Numbered from the stretch's first letter, positions 32,568 through 43,839 are shown. The stretch is DNA of 64,000 bases from Metamycoplasma canadense (GCF_000828855.1 NZ_AP014631.1:1-64000); one strand, 5' to 3'. Made by a program: numbers and translations. The notes: a model not told the origin generated them from the letters alone.

Positions 32568-32744
32568 TTATACTTTTCTGAATGCGCCAGTTCTACTCTG
32601 CACGTTAATTGAAGTGGTATCTTTTAAAGATTTTGCATAATCCATAGCTTCCTTTTGAGTTTTAAAAACTCTTAAAGCTCTTTGCCCTTTAGGATTTTTA
32701 ACCGCTCATCCATCAGGATGATTTACGACTAATCTAACTGCCAT
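32568..32744 (-). CDS. Small DUF2188 protein
   Basis: This 58-residue basic protein reads MAVRLVVNHPDGWAVKNPKGQRALRVF at the N-end, with the VVP/VNHPDGWAVK pattern of DUF2188. GGAGGAATT precedes the ATG. It is cotranscribed with folD. No biochemical role is known for the family. Confidence 0.85.
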
Positions 32745-32839
32745 AATTCCTCCATTTATATTATTAAAATACTTATATATTATTATAAAGTTAATAATGT
32801 TTTTTATTTTAAAAATTCCATGTATTTTCTAAAATAAAA

Positions 32840-32862
32840 TTGATACAAAATATTTGTATCAA
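32840..32862 (-). terminator. tmRNA terminator
   Basis: A perfect 10-bp stem (32840-32849 and 32853-32862, TTGATACAAA) with a 3-base loop begins 16 bases past the tmRNA 3' end and is followed on the minus strand by TTTTATTTT. Confidence 0.8.
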
Positions 32863-32878
32863 TAGGTGATTTATCATT

Positions 32879-33268
32879 TGGTGGAGATGCGGGGAATCGA
32901 ACCCCGGTCCACACATTCTTGTGGTTTTGCTTCTACAGTTTAGTTAAATTTTTTAATAAACTTATTAATTTAAAATTAACAAAAAACATAATAAGCTTTA
33001 GCTAACGGATGTCATCTAGAAATAAGCTAAATTTCACTAGATCAAAAGCCCTAACCAACAAAAATCTTATATTGGGCAAAATAAGATTTTGACCAGTTTC
33101 AAATTAAGCGTAAACTGGATTTAAATTGTTCATCATAACATTTGTCATAATGAAATCTTTTTTGTTTTTTTCTTCTAAATTTGCATTTAAGAAGCCTAGA
33201 AGTATTTTAGGTTTACCAGACCACTGCCACAAAAACACTTAAATGCCTGTCGAAGCCATTACATCCCC
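32879..33268 (-). ncRNA. ssrA: Transfer-messenger RNA (tmRNA)
   Basis: tmRNA rescues stalled ribosomes and tags the unfinished protein for breakdown. The 5' end GGGGATG pairs with CATCTCC at the 3' end (one G-U), followed by ACCA, and the T arm GGGGTTCGATTCCCC is present. The tag frame runs from GCA at 33184 to TAA at 33106 and encodes 26 residues beginning ANLEEKN and ending NPVYA. The 5' end is only 4 bases from the smpB stop codon. Confidence 0.95.
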
Positions 33269-33272
33269 AAAT

Positions 33273-33704
33273 TTAATAAATGGTTTTAAGACTTCTTTTT
33301 ATTTCTTCTTGTTTTATTTTTTCTCTTTTATCGTATTTCTTTAATCTTTTAGCTAGTGCAATTTCTACTTTTATTCGATTATTAACTCAATAAATTGAAA
33401 TCGGAATAATTATTAGTGATAAACGATCAATTAGATTCTTTAAACGTAATATCTCTTTGCTATGCATTAATAATTTTCTTGATCGATCTAATTCGCCCTT
33501 GACAAGCATATATTGTGAAATATGCATATTATTTAGCCAAATTTCATTTTTATTACTAATTGAACAAAATGCATTATCCAATTTAACATTTTGAGCTCTT
33601 AAGCTTTTTACTTCTCAACCTAGCAATGAAATTCCTGCTTCATAAATGCTATGAATCTCATAATCAGATTTTGCAAATTTATTTTTAGTAATTAATTTTG
33701 GCAT
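33273..33704 (-). CDS. smpB: SsrA-binding protein SmpB
   Basis: The 143-residue protein binds tmRNA and brings it to the ribosome. SmpB motifs: ITKNKFAKSDYEI, EAGISLLGWEVKSLRAQNVKL, HISQYM, and the basic C-end KRLKKYDKREKIK. The tail after it enters the mRNA channel in the family. It stands between rnr and ssrA, with its own TATAAT box 7 bases before the ATG. Confidence 0.96.
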
Positions 33705-33711
33705 AATTAAA

Positions 33712-33717
33712 ATTATA
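33712..33717 (-). promoter_or_regulatory. -10 box for leaderless smpB
   Basis: TATAAT on the minus strand, 7 bases before the smpB ATG, inside the 32-base gap after rnr. It could drive smpB-ssrA apart from the long upstream cluster. Confidence 0.6.
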
Positions 33718-33736
33718 AATTATAAAAAAAGAAATA

Positions 33737-35875
33737 TTAACACAATTTCGCATTAATATTTCCTTTTTCTCTTTCAATACCAGTTATTTGAATTTTGTAA
33801 TCTTTTCCTACTTTAAAATGATATTTATTCCCCTTAGCTTCAAAGTTAGATTTTTTTACTATTTGATCATCAAGATTTTCAAAACGAATTAAAACGCTAG
33901 TTTGGTATTCATTTATATTAAAAAATACGCCAAATTTTTCTATTGAAATAACAGTTGCTAAAAATATTTTATTTTTTAAATTATCAAAAAATTCTGTTTT
34001 TCTTATGTCAACAATATCTCTTTCGATTGTCATTGCTGTTTTTTCAGATTCTGAGTTAGATATTGCGATTTGTTCAATTTTATTTTTTAAATCATTAAAT
34101 TCATTTTCACTAAGTTTTTTATTTTTAAATAGATATTGCTTGATTAAGCGATGTAGAAGCAGATCTGGATATCTTCTAATAGGGGAGGTAAAATGGGAAT
34201 ATTGTTTTGAAGCAAGACCGAAATGTCCTATATTATTTGAAGAATAAATAGCTTTTTGCATTGTCCTTAAAAAAGCACTTTTCATATATTCATCAAGTTT
34301 TTTTTCTTTAATTTTTTGCACCATTAAAGAAAAACTTAACGGTTCGCCATCAAAAGGTACGTTAATATTTTTAAAATTTGAAAATTTAATTAATTCTTGT
34401 AATTCAATAAGTTTTTCATAAGAAGGCTTATCGTGAATCCGATATATTGAAGGAATATTATTTTTTTCCATAATAAAAGCAATAGTTTCATTTGCTCTTA
34501 CCATAAAGTCTTCAATCATATTTTCACTTTCACCTTCTTCGTGAAGTTTTATGTCTACAACTTTATTATTTTCAATAATTATTTTAGGTTCTTTAATTTC
34601 AAAATTTACATATCCTTCATCTAGTTTTGATTTTCTTATTATTTTTGAAATAGTTCTTGAATTATCTAATAATGTTTTTAGCTCGTCTGGTAAATTAATT
34701 TTTCTTTCGAAATATTCATTAACTTGATTATATGTCAAACGGTAGTTAGAATTTATTACGCTCTCATAAATTTCATAATCAACATTTTCACCTTTTTCAT
34801 TAATTTCTAGTTCAAGTGTCATTGTGCATCTATCAACATTTGGATTTAATGAACAAATACCATTAGATAATTCAAAGGGTAACATCGGAATTACTTTGTC
34901 TGGTAAATATATTGATGTACCTCTTTTTAAGGCTTCATTATCAATTAAACTTTCTTCTTTAACATAATGTGATACATCTGCGATGTGAATAAATAGTTTA
35001 ATATTTTTATTAGGTAAAACATAGCACGAAATAGCGTCGTCAAAATCCTTTGTATCCAATCCATCAATTGTTACTGTTAGTAGATTTCTTAAGTCTTTTC
35101 TTTGAGAAATTTCATAATCAGAAACTAACTGTGGTAGTTGTTTTGCTTCATTTAATAAATCCTTATTAAATTCAAGTTGTATTTCATTTTCTGAAAAAAT
35201 TTTTTTAAACGGATAATTAAAATCATCAATAGAGCTTAAAATTTTATTAAATCTTGCTATTATATATTTTTTATCTACGTCTAAAATTAAAATTTCTACA
35301 ACATCTTTATTTGTTATATTTTTAGGTATTTGGAATTGATTTAATATTTCAAAATTAGCTTTATCTCTATCATTTAATGCTTCAAAATAATATTTATTTT
35401 TTGAATTCTTTTTAATTGTTCCAACAACGATATTTTTTTTATGTTTAATTATTTTATTTATTTTTGCTTTGTATAGAATTTCATTATTTTCATTGTAATA
35501 ATAAAATATTCTGGCACTAACTAAATCCCCGTTTAAAACGTTTTTAATTTCAAATGGTAAAACTATTGCTGAATTATTTTTAGTATTATCTTGATCATCA
35601 AAATCTATAAAACCAAGTCTTTTATTTGTTATTGAAATTTCTTTTTCAACTTCTTTTAAGAAAAAAATTGGATAATATTTATCATTTCTATTTATTTCAA
35701 TTTTATTTTGTTCAAGTAATTTTTTTAATAAACTCGAAAGCTCTTTATTTAAATTTGCATGTATTTTTAATTTTTTAACAATTTCTAAAAAAGAAAGACC
35801 CAGAGGATTTTTTTGAATAAATTCCAAAATTTCTTCTGAATCTAAACTTTTGATGTTTTCGTTTTTAAATTTCAT
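33737..35875 (-). CDS. rnr: Ribonuclease R
   Basis: The 712-residue 3'-5' exoribonuclease degrades structured RNA. Cold-shock-like domains occupy the first 250 residues, the RNB catalytic core carries GLDTKDFDDAISC (metal-binding Asp residues) and DRCTMTLE, and a C-terminal S1 domain follows. Mycoplasmas use RNase R as their main 3' exonuclease. I chose ATG 35875 because it lies one base after the secG stop; an upstream in-frame TTG at 35896 would overlap secG. RNase R also works with tmRNA, and smpB-ssrA follows directly. Confidence 0.94.
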   Translation of the reverse strand: MKFKNENIKSLDSEEILEFIQKNPLGLSFLEIVKKLKIHANLNKELSSLLKKLLEQNKIEINRNDKYYPIFFLKEVEKEISITNKRLGFIDFDDQDNTKNNSAIVLPFEIKNVLNGDLVSARIFYYYNENNEILYKAKINKIIKHKKNIVVGTIKKNSKNKYYFEALNDRDKANFEILNQFQIPKNITNKDVVEILILDVDKKYIIARFNKILSSIDDFNYPFKKIFSENEIQLEFNKDLLNEAKQLPQLVSDYEISQRKDLRNLLTVTIDGLDTKDFDDAISCYVLPNKNIKLFIHIADVSHYVKEESLIDNEALKRGTSIYLPDKVIPMLPFELSNGICSLNPNVDRCTMTLELEINEKGENVDYEIYESVINSNYRLTYNQVNEYFERKINLPDELKTLLDNSRTISKIIRKSKLDEGYVNFEIKEPKIIIENNKVVDIKLHEEGESENMIEDFMVRANETIAFIMEKNNIPSIYRIHDKPSYEKLIELQELIKFSNFKNINVPFDGEPLSFSLMVQKIKEKKLDEYMKSAFLRTMQKAIYSSNNIGHFGLASKQYSHFTSPIRRYPDLLLHRLIKQYLFKNKKLSENEFNDLKNKIEQIAISNSESEKTAMTIERDIVDIRKTEFFDNLKNKIFLATVISIEKFGVFFNINEYQTSVLIRFENLDDQIVKKSNFEAKGNKYHFKVGKDYKIQITGIEREKGNINAKLC

Positions 35876-35876
35876 T

Positions 35877-36179
35877 TTAGTTTGTTTGTCAAACAACCCT
35901 TAAAACAATAGCAAATATAAATAACAAAATCCCTAGAGAAATCATTGATCATTTTAAAACTTTTTTTATTCCACGTTCTTTTGAAATTTTGAACAAATCA
36001 AGATCATTACTTCCGACTAACGCACCGCTAAAACTATTAGAATCAGGAGCCATCATAAATGAAATTGCAACAATAAATAATGAAATTAAGGATAGAATTA
36101 CAACTAAAATTCAAATTAATGTGCTATTTATACCAGCTTTTGAAACATTAGTTACAGTATTTGCAACATTATTGTTCAT
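35877..36179 (-). CDS. secG: Preprotein translocase subunit SecG
   Basis: The 100-residue protein has two membrane helices (about 22-43 and 78-96) and the SecG loop SFSGALVGSNDLDLFKISKERG, kept as FSGAL..GSNDLDLF. It supports the SecYE channel. The first half carries TGA as Trp. AAGGAG precedes the ATG. It sits between aspS and rnr, as secG-rnr-smpB does in many Firmicutes. Confidence 0.92.
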
Positions 36180-36192
36180 AATTTACTCCTTA

Positions 36193-37866
36193 TTATTTTT
36201 TAATTTCTAAACCATACTCTAATAGTTGTTCTTTTGTAACTTCAGAAGGTGCAAAAGTTAATAAATCAACTCCTTTAGCATTTTTTGGAAATGCAATAAC
36301 ATCTCTAATTGAAGTAGACTGAGTAAGTATCATTAAAATTCTTTCAATACCGAATGCAATTCCACAATGTGGAGGTAATCCATATTCAAATGAATTTAAG
36401 AAAAACCCAAATCTTGATTTTTGTTCTTTTTCTGAAATTTTTAAAATGTCAAACATCATTTTTTGCGTTTTTAGATCAAAAATTCTTATTGAACCAGATC
36501 CTAATTCAAAACCATTTAAAACTAAGTCATATGATTTTGCTTTTACTTTTTCAAAATTATTTTCTTCTAAATATTTTAGTGTATTTTCTTCAAATTGTGT
36601 AAAAGGGTGATGAGCTGGAACATATCTATGGCTATCTTTATCAAATTCAAACATTGGTCAGTTTACTATTCATAAAAAGTTTAATTTCTTTGGATCTGCT
36701 AATTTATATATCTCATTTAAAAGCGTTCTTATTGAACCTAATGATTTTAGTGTATTTTCTTCATCGTCCCCTGCTGAAATTAAAGCGTATGACTTAGGTA
36801 ATAGTTTTGATTCTTCGATATTTGATAAGTATTTACCAACATCGCACGTTGCGCATGATAAATCTAATATTTCAAAGAAGTCTCCACCATTTTTTATAAA
36901 TGTTTCATTTATTATTTTGAAATGCTCAGTGATATCTCTATCAAATATTATTGCTTTTACGAATTTTTTATTAAATTTGTTACTAAAATTGGTTGAATAA
37001 TCTTGAATTAAAAATTCATATCTAGTATCTGGTTTATCATTGCCATAATGCTTCATTGAATAATCAAAGTCCATTTTTGGAAAATTAGGTGATATATTGT
37101 AACCTAATTTTCCTAAAACATCTACTCACATGTCTTCACAAATTTTAAAAATATCTTCTTGCGAAGAAAACGACATTTCAATATCTAATTGAGTAAATTC
37201 CGGTTGCCTATCTTTTCTTAAATCTTCATCTCTAAAAACTCTTGCTAATTGAAAATATTTTTCAACACCACCAGCCATTAACAGTTGTTTAAATAGTTGA
37301 GGCGATTGAGGCAAGGCAAAGAATTTACCTTTTCTACGAGTAGGTACTAAATAATCTCTCGCACCTTCAGGGGTTGATTTTGCTAATATTGGGGTTTCGA
37401 TTTCGATAAATCCCTTACTATCAAAATAATTTCTTATATATAACGACAATTTATGTCTTAATTTAAGATTATTTAAAACTTTTTCATTTCTTATATCTAA
37501 AAATCTATATTCTAATCTTAAATCTTCATTTGCAGAGTTATCTCTATTATCATTAATATCAAATGGTATTTGCTTTGATGAATTTAAAATTTTATAATCT
37601 GATACTAAAACTTCAATTTCTCCAGATTTTAATTGTTTATTAACATCAACACGTTTTTGAACAATTCCAGTTATTTTTAAACAAGATTCTTTTGTTAATA
37701 AAGGATCTGAAACATTTGTAAAAATAAGTTGAACTAACCCTGATGAATCTCTAAAATCAACAAACATTTGATTTTTAAATTTTCTTTTGTTTGCAATTCA
37801 ACCAAAAAGTGTAACTTCCTGTCCAATATTTTCTAAATTTAAATTTGAGCAATAAATATTTTTCAT
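36193..37866 (-). CDS. aspS: Aspartyl-tRNA synthetase
   Basis: The 557-residue class II enzyme charges tRNA-Asp. It has an N-terminal OB fold (VTLFGWIANKRKF), motif 2 ([18 protein letters not shown]), the bacterial GAD-type insert in the middle, and motif 3 near the C-end ([13 protein letters not shown]). The ATG overlaps the hisS stop (TAATG). Four internal TGA codons are Trp. Confidence 0.96.
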
Positions 37867-39128
37867 TATAATAACCCTTCTATTTTTTTGTTAAATTCCT
37901 TTATATTTGTATATTCAAAAATTAGCTCTTTATTATTTTTTATTTTAACCTTTATTTCATTTGGTTTTAAATTTAGCTCTTTAAAAATTAAGATGTCTGG
38001 TTTTAATTGGTAATTTTTCTTAAATAATTGCTTTATATCAATTTTTGTATTTATTATTTGTACATTAAATTCTTGTCTAAGATCATAAGCGATTTTCAAA
38101 ATTTCATTTTTTTCTTCATCGTTTAAATAAGCGATTAAAATTTGTAAATTAGAATTTAGTTCTGGATATTTATCTAAATTGAAAGAAATAATTTCGGATA
38201 AGCGATCTACACCAAATGCAAAACCAATTGAACCAATTTTAGGCCCACCAAATGTTTGTATCATTCCATCATATCTGCCACCACCTAAAATTGTTGATTG
38301 GCTCCCTAATGCTTTAGATGTTGAAACAAATTCAAAAACTACATCTGTATAATAATCAAGACCTCTTACTAAATATGGATTTATGTTATATTTAATATTA
38401 AATTTATTTAATAATAAAAGTAAAGAATTGAAATCATTTTTTTCATCTTCTGTTAAAAAATCTATTAATTTTGGAGCATTTTTAACAAAATCTTTTTGAT
38501 TTTCTTCTTTATCATCTAATATTCTTAAAACATTTTTTTCTAGGCGTAATATTGATATTTCATTTAATTGATCCTTGTAATTAAGGAAATATTCTTTTAA
38601 ATATTTTATATAATTATTTCTACTTTCAAAACTTCCTAAATTATTAATTTCTAAAATAAAGTCAGATATTTTTAATTCATTTAAGAAATCATTTGCAAAT
38701 TTGATAATTTCAAAATTTGATAATACTGATTTTTGTTCAATTAATTCAACTCCACCTTGAATAAATTGTCTATATCTTCCTTTTTGTGGTCTTTCATAAC
38801 GAAACATAGGACCGAAATAAAATAATTTTGCTTCTTTAAGATCATTTATTTTATTTTCTATATAAGCTCTTATTGCAGGTGCTGTTCCTTCTGGTCTTAA
38901 ACTAATTTTACGATTTCCATTATCCTTAAAAACATACATTTCTTTCGTTACAATATCACTAGTTTCACCAGTTGCTCTAACAAATAGATTGTAATCTTCA
39001 ATTATTGGCGTTTCAATAAAATTAAAGTTATATCTAAAACTTACTTTTTCAAATGATTGACGGATAAAATTTAGAATTCTTGCTTCTTTACCAAAAATAT
39101 CTTTTGTACCTTTTAGTCTACTAAACAT
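37866..39128 (-). CDS. hisS: Histidyl-tRNA synthetase
   Basis: The 420-residue class II enzyme charges tRNA-His. Motifs: LKGTKDIFG at the N-end, RPEGTAPAIRAYIE, FRYERPQKGRYRQF (motif 2), LVRGLDYYTDVVFE (HisA loop) and GFAFGVDRL (motif 3). It has an AAAGAGG ribosome site and follows secDF after 27 bases; it is coupled to aspS. Confidence 0.96.
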   Translation of the reverse strand: MFSRLKGTKDIFGKEARILNFIRQSFEKVSFRYNFNFIETPIIEDYNLFVRATGETSDIVTKEMYVFKDNGNRKISLRPEGTAPAIRAYIENKINDLKEAKLFYFGPMFRYERPQKGRYRQFIQGGVELIEQKSVLSNFEIIKFANDFLNELKISDFILEINNLGSFESRNNYIKYLKEYFLNYKDQLNEISILRLEKNVLRILDDKEENQKDFVKNAPKLIDFLTEDEKNDFNSLLLLLNKFNIKYNINPYLVRGLDYYTDVVFEFVSTSKALGSQSTILGGGRYDGMIQTFGGPKIGSIGFAFGVDRLSEIISFNLDKYPELNSNLQILIAYLNDEEKNEILKIAYDLRQEFNVQIINTKIDIKQLFKKNYQLKPDILIFKELNLKPNEIKVKIKNNKELIFEYTNIKEFNKKIEGLL

Positions 39129-39155
39129 TTTTACCTCTTTTTTAAAAAATAGAAA

Positions 39156-41510
39156 TTACATTGAAAAATCATTTATGCCAATAAAAGTTTGTTCTTGAAT
39201 TTTTTCAGTTTGTCAGAAATTATTTTGAATTCTTTTTTGTTTATTTTTATATTTTTTATTTACTAACATTTCTCAAATTCTAGGAGTAATAAATAAATTT
39301 AAATATCAATTAAATACAAATGATAATCCAAAAATTAATATTGCATTTATAGAAATATTTACTAACAGTAATGGTGAAGAAATTAAAATCGTTATCCCTA
39401 ACAAAGCACTAATATTTTGATATAAAATTGTGTCTAAAATTAATGTTCTAAAAATTTGAACTTGTTCGGGTTTATATATAAAGTTTTTAGTATTTGTATC
39501 TTTTTTAACTTCTGATTTTATTCTTGAAGAATTTATTACTGTGTCAAAAATATTAATAAATGTAACAAAAATAAGTCCATCATAAATAAAATAGTTTGTT
39601 TCAATTCTTGTTATTAATAAAATTGATATTGTTAAAAAACTTAAAAGAATATGTTTTAGTATAAAAATAATAGTTGCTTGTAAAGAATATCTAAAAGTAA
39701 TATAAATAGCAACAGAAAAATTAATTAATAATATTAAAAATATTGTTCAACCTAATGTACTTGAAATATTTAAAATTTCTAATGTATTTTGACTAACATT
39801 AAAACCTGCTAAAAAATGTTTGTTTTTAACACTATATGTAATGTAAACAATTAGTCCGATAATTAAAATTGCAATAATAGGGATTATAAAAAATTTAGTT
39901 TTAAAGAAATTATTAATTTTAGATTCAAAATTATTTTGTTTTAAGTTAATTTTTCCTAATAAGTATTTTTTATTATCAAATGAATCTGTTTGAATAATGG
40001 ATTTAAAAATCAATGTATTTAATCCAACTACAATAAATGCTATTAATAAAGCTCCGATACCAATTAATGCACCAATAGTTGAAGAGTGATTTATATTTAA
40101 ATAAAAAGCAGATATAGATCCAAGAATTAAAACAGCTACAATGTCTAAACCTGAAAGAAATGTTTTTCTTGTTGCTTTTTTTATAGCTTTATTTGTATTT
40201 GATCCTTCATTTAATTCTTTGTTAAAAATTTGTAGTTTTTTCATCATTAATGCAAAAACAACAATTAGTATAAACATTGTACCTAGAGTAACAAGTGAAT
40301 TTACCACAACTCCGAAAGAAGTTATAATTGATAAAAATACAAATAATAGAAATGCCATTGTTGTTGTAGCGATTGCTCCTAATAGTCTATATTTTAAAAT
40401 TAAAATTAATGACATCGTAGCAAAAATAACTAAAATTGCCAAAGAAATTGAATCAAATTGGAATGATTTTTTATTATTAAAATAAACATTTTCTTTTTCT
40501 AAAATAAAAGGTGTATGAGAAAAGTTTATTAAAGAAGTTAATTGCTTATTTGAATATCCATTAGGACTATTATTAATTAAATAAAGAACAGAATCTCTTT
40601 TTTGTGAAGATATTAAAGAAATAGGTGAAGTTGCAGAAATTAAATATTTTTGAGCATTAATAGAATTTTTTAAAATTGGATCTAATGAACTTAATATATT
40701 ACCTTTTTTATCTTTTTCAACCATTACACCTGGATTGTGATTTACATAGGCGTAATTTACGGGATTTTGTTTAGCTTTTTCTCAATTTTCCTTATCAAAT
40801 TTTTTAGCTCTTTCAATAAATTCTTCTAGATTTAATCAGAAGTAAATTTTGTTTTGTGGATTATTTAAATCTTGAGATCTAGTTTGAAAACCGCGTGCTC
40901 AATAATCATACGCTAAACGAGTAAATTGATCTCATGCATATTCATTTAGTTTAATTTGAATTCTATCAGCATACCCTTGTGGAATTATATCGGTTGCAGG
41001 ATTAGCGTCTAGATCCATATTATAATTTTGTGAACCATCTTGAATTAATTTATCTAAACTTCCAATTTGATATTTCCCTTTGTAAAAAAGTGGATTACCA
41101 TTATTATCAGTAATAGTTAAATTAGGTTTTTTTGTCAAAGAATTAATTAGTTGTATTTGTTTTTTTTCATTTGTTGCCAATAAACTTTTTACTTCTAACC
41201 GATTATTAGACAAAGGTCTAACATCAAAATTAGATGTTAGTTTATCCTCCTTTTGCTGTAAATAATTTTTAACAATATTTGATATTTGACTAGGAGTAAT
41301 TTTTGTTTTTGAATTTGATTGGTATTTATTTTTTTGAATTTTTAATATAGCTGTTGTTCCAATTATTTTATCGTTAGTTGGATTAGTATTTTTTATTGTT
41401 GGAGCTAAATAAAAAATTGTTCCAAAAACAATAGATAATATCATACCAATAATAACAAAAATACTAAATACTCATTTCAATGCAGGACTTATTTTATTTT
41501 TTTTATTCAT
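39156..41510 (-). CDS. secDF: Protein translocase subunit SecDF (fused)
   Basis: The 784-residue membrane protein pulls exported proteins outward using the proton gradient. One N-terminal helix is followed by a large outside domain (about 40-350), then helices with the RND-type pattern (LAILVIFATMSLILILKYRLLGAIAT), a second outside region and a SecF-like C-terminal set of helices (FDTVINSSRIK). SecD and SecF are one chain, as in Bacillus. Several family motifs are poorly kept, which is usual in mycoplasmas. The ATG is leaderless. Confidence 0.86.
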
Positions 41511-41517
41511 AGGTTCA

Positions 41518-41523
41518 ATTATA
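41518..41523 (-). promoter_or_regulatory. -10 box for leaderless secDF
   Basis: TATAAT on the minus strand, 7 bases before the secDF ATG, with no Shine-Dalgarno site. It may start the long secDF-hisS-aspS-secG-rnr cluster. Confidence 0.62.
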
Positions 41524-41642
41524 TAATAATTGTTAATTTTTAATTATATATTTATTAATTTATTAATAAGATAAAGTATGTAATTTTAAACTTTTAGTAA
41601 CCTATATTAAATTTAAATATTTCAATTGCGCATAACTTTAGT

Positions 41643-42590
41643 TTATTTGTTTATTGTTTTCAAATATTCTATTCCATCATTTGTAATTTTTCTTCCTCTT
41701 GGTGTTTTTTCAATATATTTTTTTAACAACAATGACGGTTCTAAATCATTTATTATTGTAAGTTTGTCATCTTTTAATATAGAAGCAATTGTATCGAGTG
41801 AAGCACTTTTATTCTTAAAAACGTTTTTTAGAATGTTTAAATATTCAATTTGTAAGGAACTAAGCCCACCAGGATAAACATCTAAAAATTTAAATGATTC
41901 TGAGATTATTTTTTTGTCGATTACATCAATATTTTTAAATATCGCAAAGTCATTAACTCTTTTTAATAAATTATTTGCTATTCTTGGTGTAAAACGACAA
42001 TTTTTAGCTATTTCTTCAATTGCATCATCATTGATTTTGATATTATTTCTTATAGAAGAATTAAAGATTATTTTTTTAATTTCATCAAGATTGTATGGTA
42101 ATAATTTTCCAATATATCCAAATCTATCTTTTAAAGGATTCGAAATTAAACTAAATTTTGTAGTCGCTCCAATTAATGAAAATTTTTTTAAATTTAACCT
42201 CATTATTTTCATATCACCTTCAACTCCAACGGGTAAATCAATAACATAATCCTCAATAGCTGAATAAAGTAATTCTTCAACGCTTTTGTTTATTCCATGA
42301 ATTTCGTCAATAAATAAAATATCATTTTCGTTTAGAGATGAAAATAATGTTAAAATATCACTTTTTTTCTGTATAAGTGGTCCTTGAACATAAATTATAT
42401 TTGCTTTAGTTTCATTAGCAATAATTTGAGCAAGAGTGGTTTTTCCTAAACCGGGAGGACCATAAAAAAGAATGTGATCAATTGGTTTTGATTGTTTTTG
42501 TGATGAATTAATCATTACTTTTAGGGTTGAAGTAATTTTATTTTGACCAATAAAATTATCAAAATTATTGACTCTGAATTCTTGATTCAT
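41643..42590 (-). CDS. ruvB: Holliday junction helicase RuvB
   Basis: The 315-residue AAA+ motor drives branch migration. Walker A is YGPPGLGKTT, Walker B FIDEIHGI, sensor region GATTKFSLISNPLKDRF, Arg finger zone PLKDRFG, and the C-terminal winged helix has RGRKITNDGIEYL. The ATG lies 26 bases inside ruvA. RuvC is not seen in the window. Confidence 0.96.
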   Translation of the reverse strand: MNQEFRVNNFDNFIGQNKITSTLKVMINSSQKQSKPIDHILFYGPPGLGKTTLAQIIANETKANIIYVQGPLIQKKSDILTLFSSLNENDILFIDEIHGINKSVEELLYSAIEDYVIDLPVGVEGDMKIMRLNLKKFSLIGATTKFSLISNPLKDRFGYIGKLLPYNLDEIKKIIFNSSIRNNIKINDDAIEEIAKNCRFTPRIANNLLKRVNDFAIFKNIDVIDKKIISESFKFLDVYPGGLSSLQIEYLNILKNVFKNKSASLDTIASILKDDKLTIINDLEPSLLLKKYIEKTPRGRKITNDGIEYLKTINK

Positions 42591-43185
42591 TGTGTTTTTG
42601 ACTTATTATTTTGATAGCCATTTCAACCGATTCTTCAATGTTATTAGTTAATTCCATATTTTCTAAAGCCAACTTTATTTGATTATTTTTAAAACCTAAC
42701 ATTTTCATAGTTTCTTCAAATTCTTTTAAATTTGAGTTTAATTTTGAAGTTTTATTAAATTTTTCTAATTCGTTCTCATTCATTTTTGAAATAAATTTTA
42801 TATATTTTTCTTTAAAAGTTAATAATATTGCATTAGCAATTTTTGCTGAAACGTAAGGTATTTTTGTAAGCATTTCTTTATTTGACGATGCAATATAATT
42901 AATAATATTTTCTCATCCTTCATTAAGTATTGAAATTGCTGTTTTTGGACCAAGTCCCTGTATGCTGATTAAATCTTCAAAAATAACCATTTCTTTAAAA
43001 TTATCAAATCCATACGTTATTTTATTGTATTCATTAATTATTTGAAAAATAAAAATTTTTCTTACTTCCCCTGTTTTAAAACGATTAATTTGAGGTACGT
43101 AAATTAATTCGCCGCTACCATTGTGATCTAAAATTAAATAATTTGTATTTGTGTGTACAATTTTTCCATATAAATATATTGTCAT
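42565..43185 (-). CDS. ruvA: Holliday junction DNA-binding protein RuvA
   Basis: The 206-residue protein binds four-way junctions. Domain I is an OB fold ([13 protein letters not shown]), helix-hairpin-helix motifs include [13 protein letters not shown] and [12 protein letters not shown], and a small helical domain III ends the protein. GGAGG precedes the ATG. One TGA (Trp) follows ISILNEG. Confidence 0.93.
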
Positions 43186-43277
43186 TTTTCCTCCGATTTC
43201 AAATATAAAGTGCTTTTTTTAAAAAAAATTGAAACTGCGAAAAAGATAAGAAATTTTTAAGAAAATCTAAAAATTGG

Positions 43278-43283
43278 TAAAAT
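43278..43283 (+). promoter_or_regulatory. Extended -10 box for leaderless ppa
   Basis: TTGGTAAAAT ends 7 bases before the ppa ATG. No Shine-Dalgarno site is present. Confidence 0.55.
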
Positions 43284-43290
43284 TTAAGCT

Positions 43291-43839
43291 ATGAAAAATA
43301 TATTAGTAAACATTGAAATTCCTAAGAATTCAAATATTAAATATGAATATGACCGAAAAACAAAAAAAATTAAGGTTGATCGTATTTTAAGAGAAGGATT
43401 TAAATATCCTGCTAATTACGGTTATATCTCTGAAGCTTTAGATTGAGATGGTGATGAACTTGATGTTTTAGTTTATTCGCCTGAAGAATTTATGCCTGGC
43501 GTTATTGTTGAAGCTAGAATTATTGGAGCAATGAAAATGATCGATTCTGGTGAAACTGATACAAAACTAATTGCAGTGCACGCAGATGATTATCGTCTAG
43601 ACCATATTAAAACATTAAATGATGTTGATAAAATGTGATTACATTCAGTTGAATTATTTTTTAAAAACTACAAATTTTTTAAAGGACATAACGTTACAAA
43701 TGTAACTGGTTTTGAAAGTATTGAATGAGCAGAAAAAGAATTTAATGAATGTGTTGAATTAATGGAAAAATATGGTTCTTTAGATAAAGATAAGTTTATT
43801 GAAGAAATGAAAAAATTACACCCTGAAAAATATTTATAA
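43291..43839 (+). CDS. ppa: Inorganic pyrophosphatase, family I
   Basis: The 182-residue enzyme splits pyrophosphate and pulls biosynthesis forward. The metal-binding signature [11 protein letters not shown] (first W is TGA) is present, along with NYGYI before it and [22 protein letters not shown] after it. It is a single-gene unit between a leaderless promoter and a terminator. Confidence 0.96.

Noticed and set aside
32880-32960. A tRNA gene (T-arm GGTTCGATTCC and CCA end)
   Set aside because: The 5' partner of the acceptor stem lies at 33262-33268 and a tag frame lies between, so this is tmRNA.
36354-36602. Plus-strand frame of 82 codons
   Set aside because: It is antisense to the C-terminal part of aspS, which is a clear synthetase frame.
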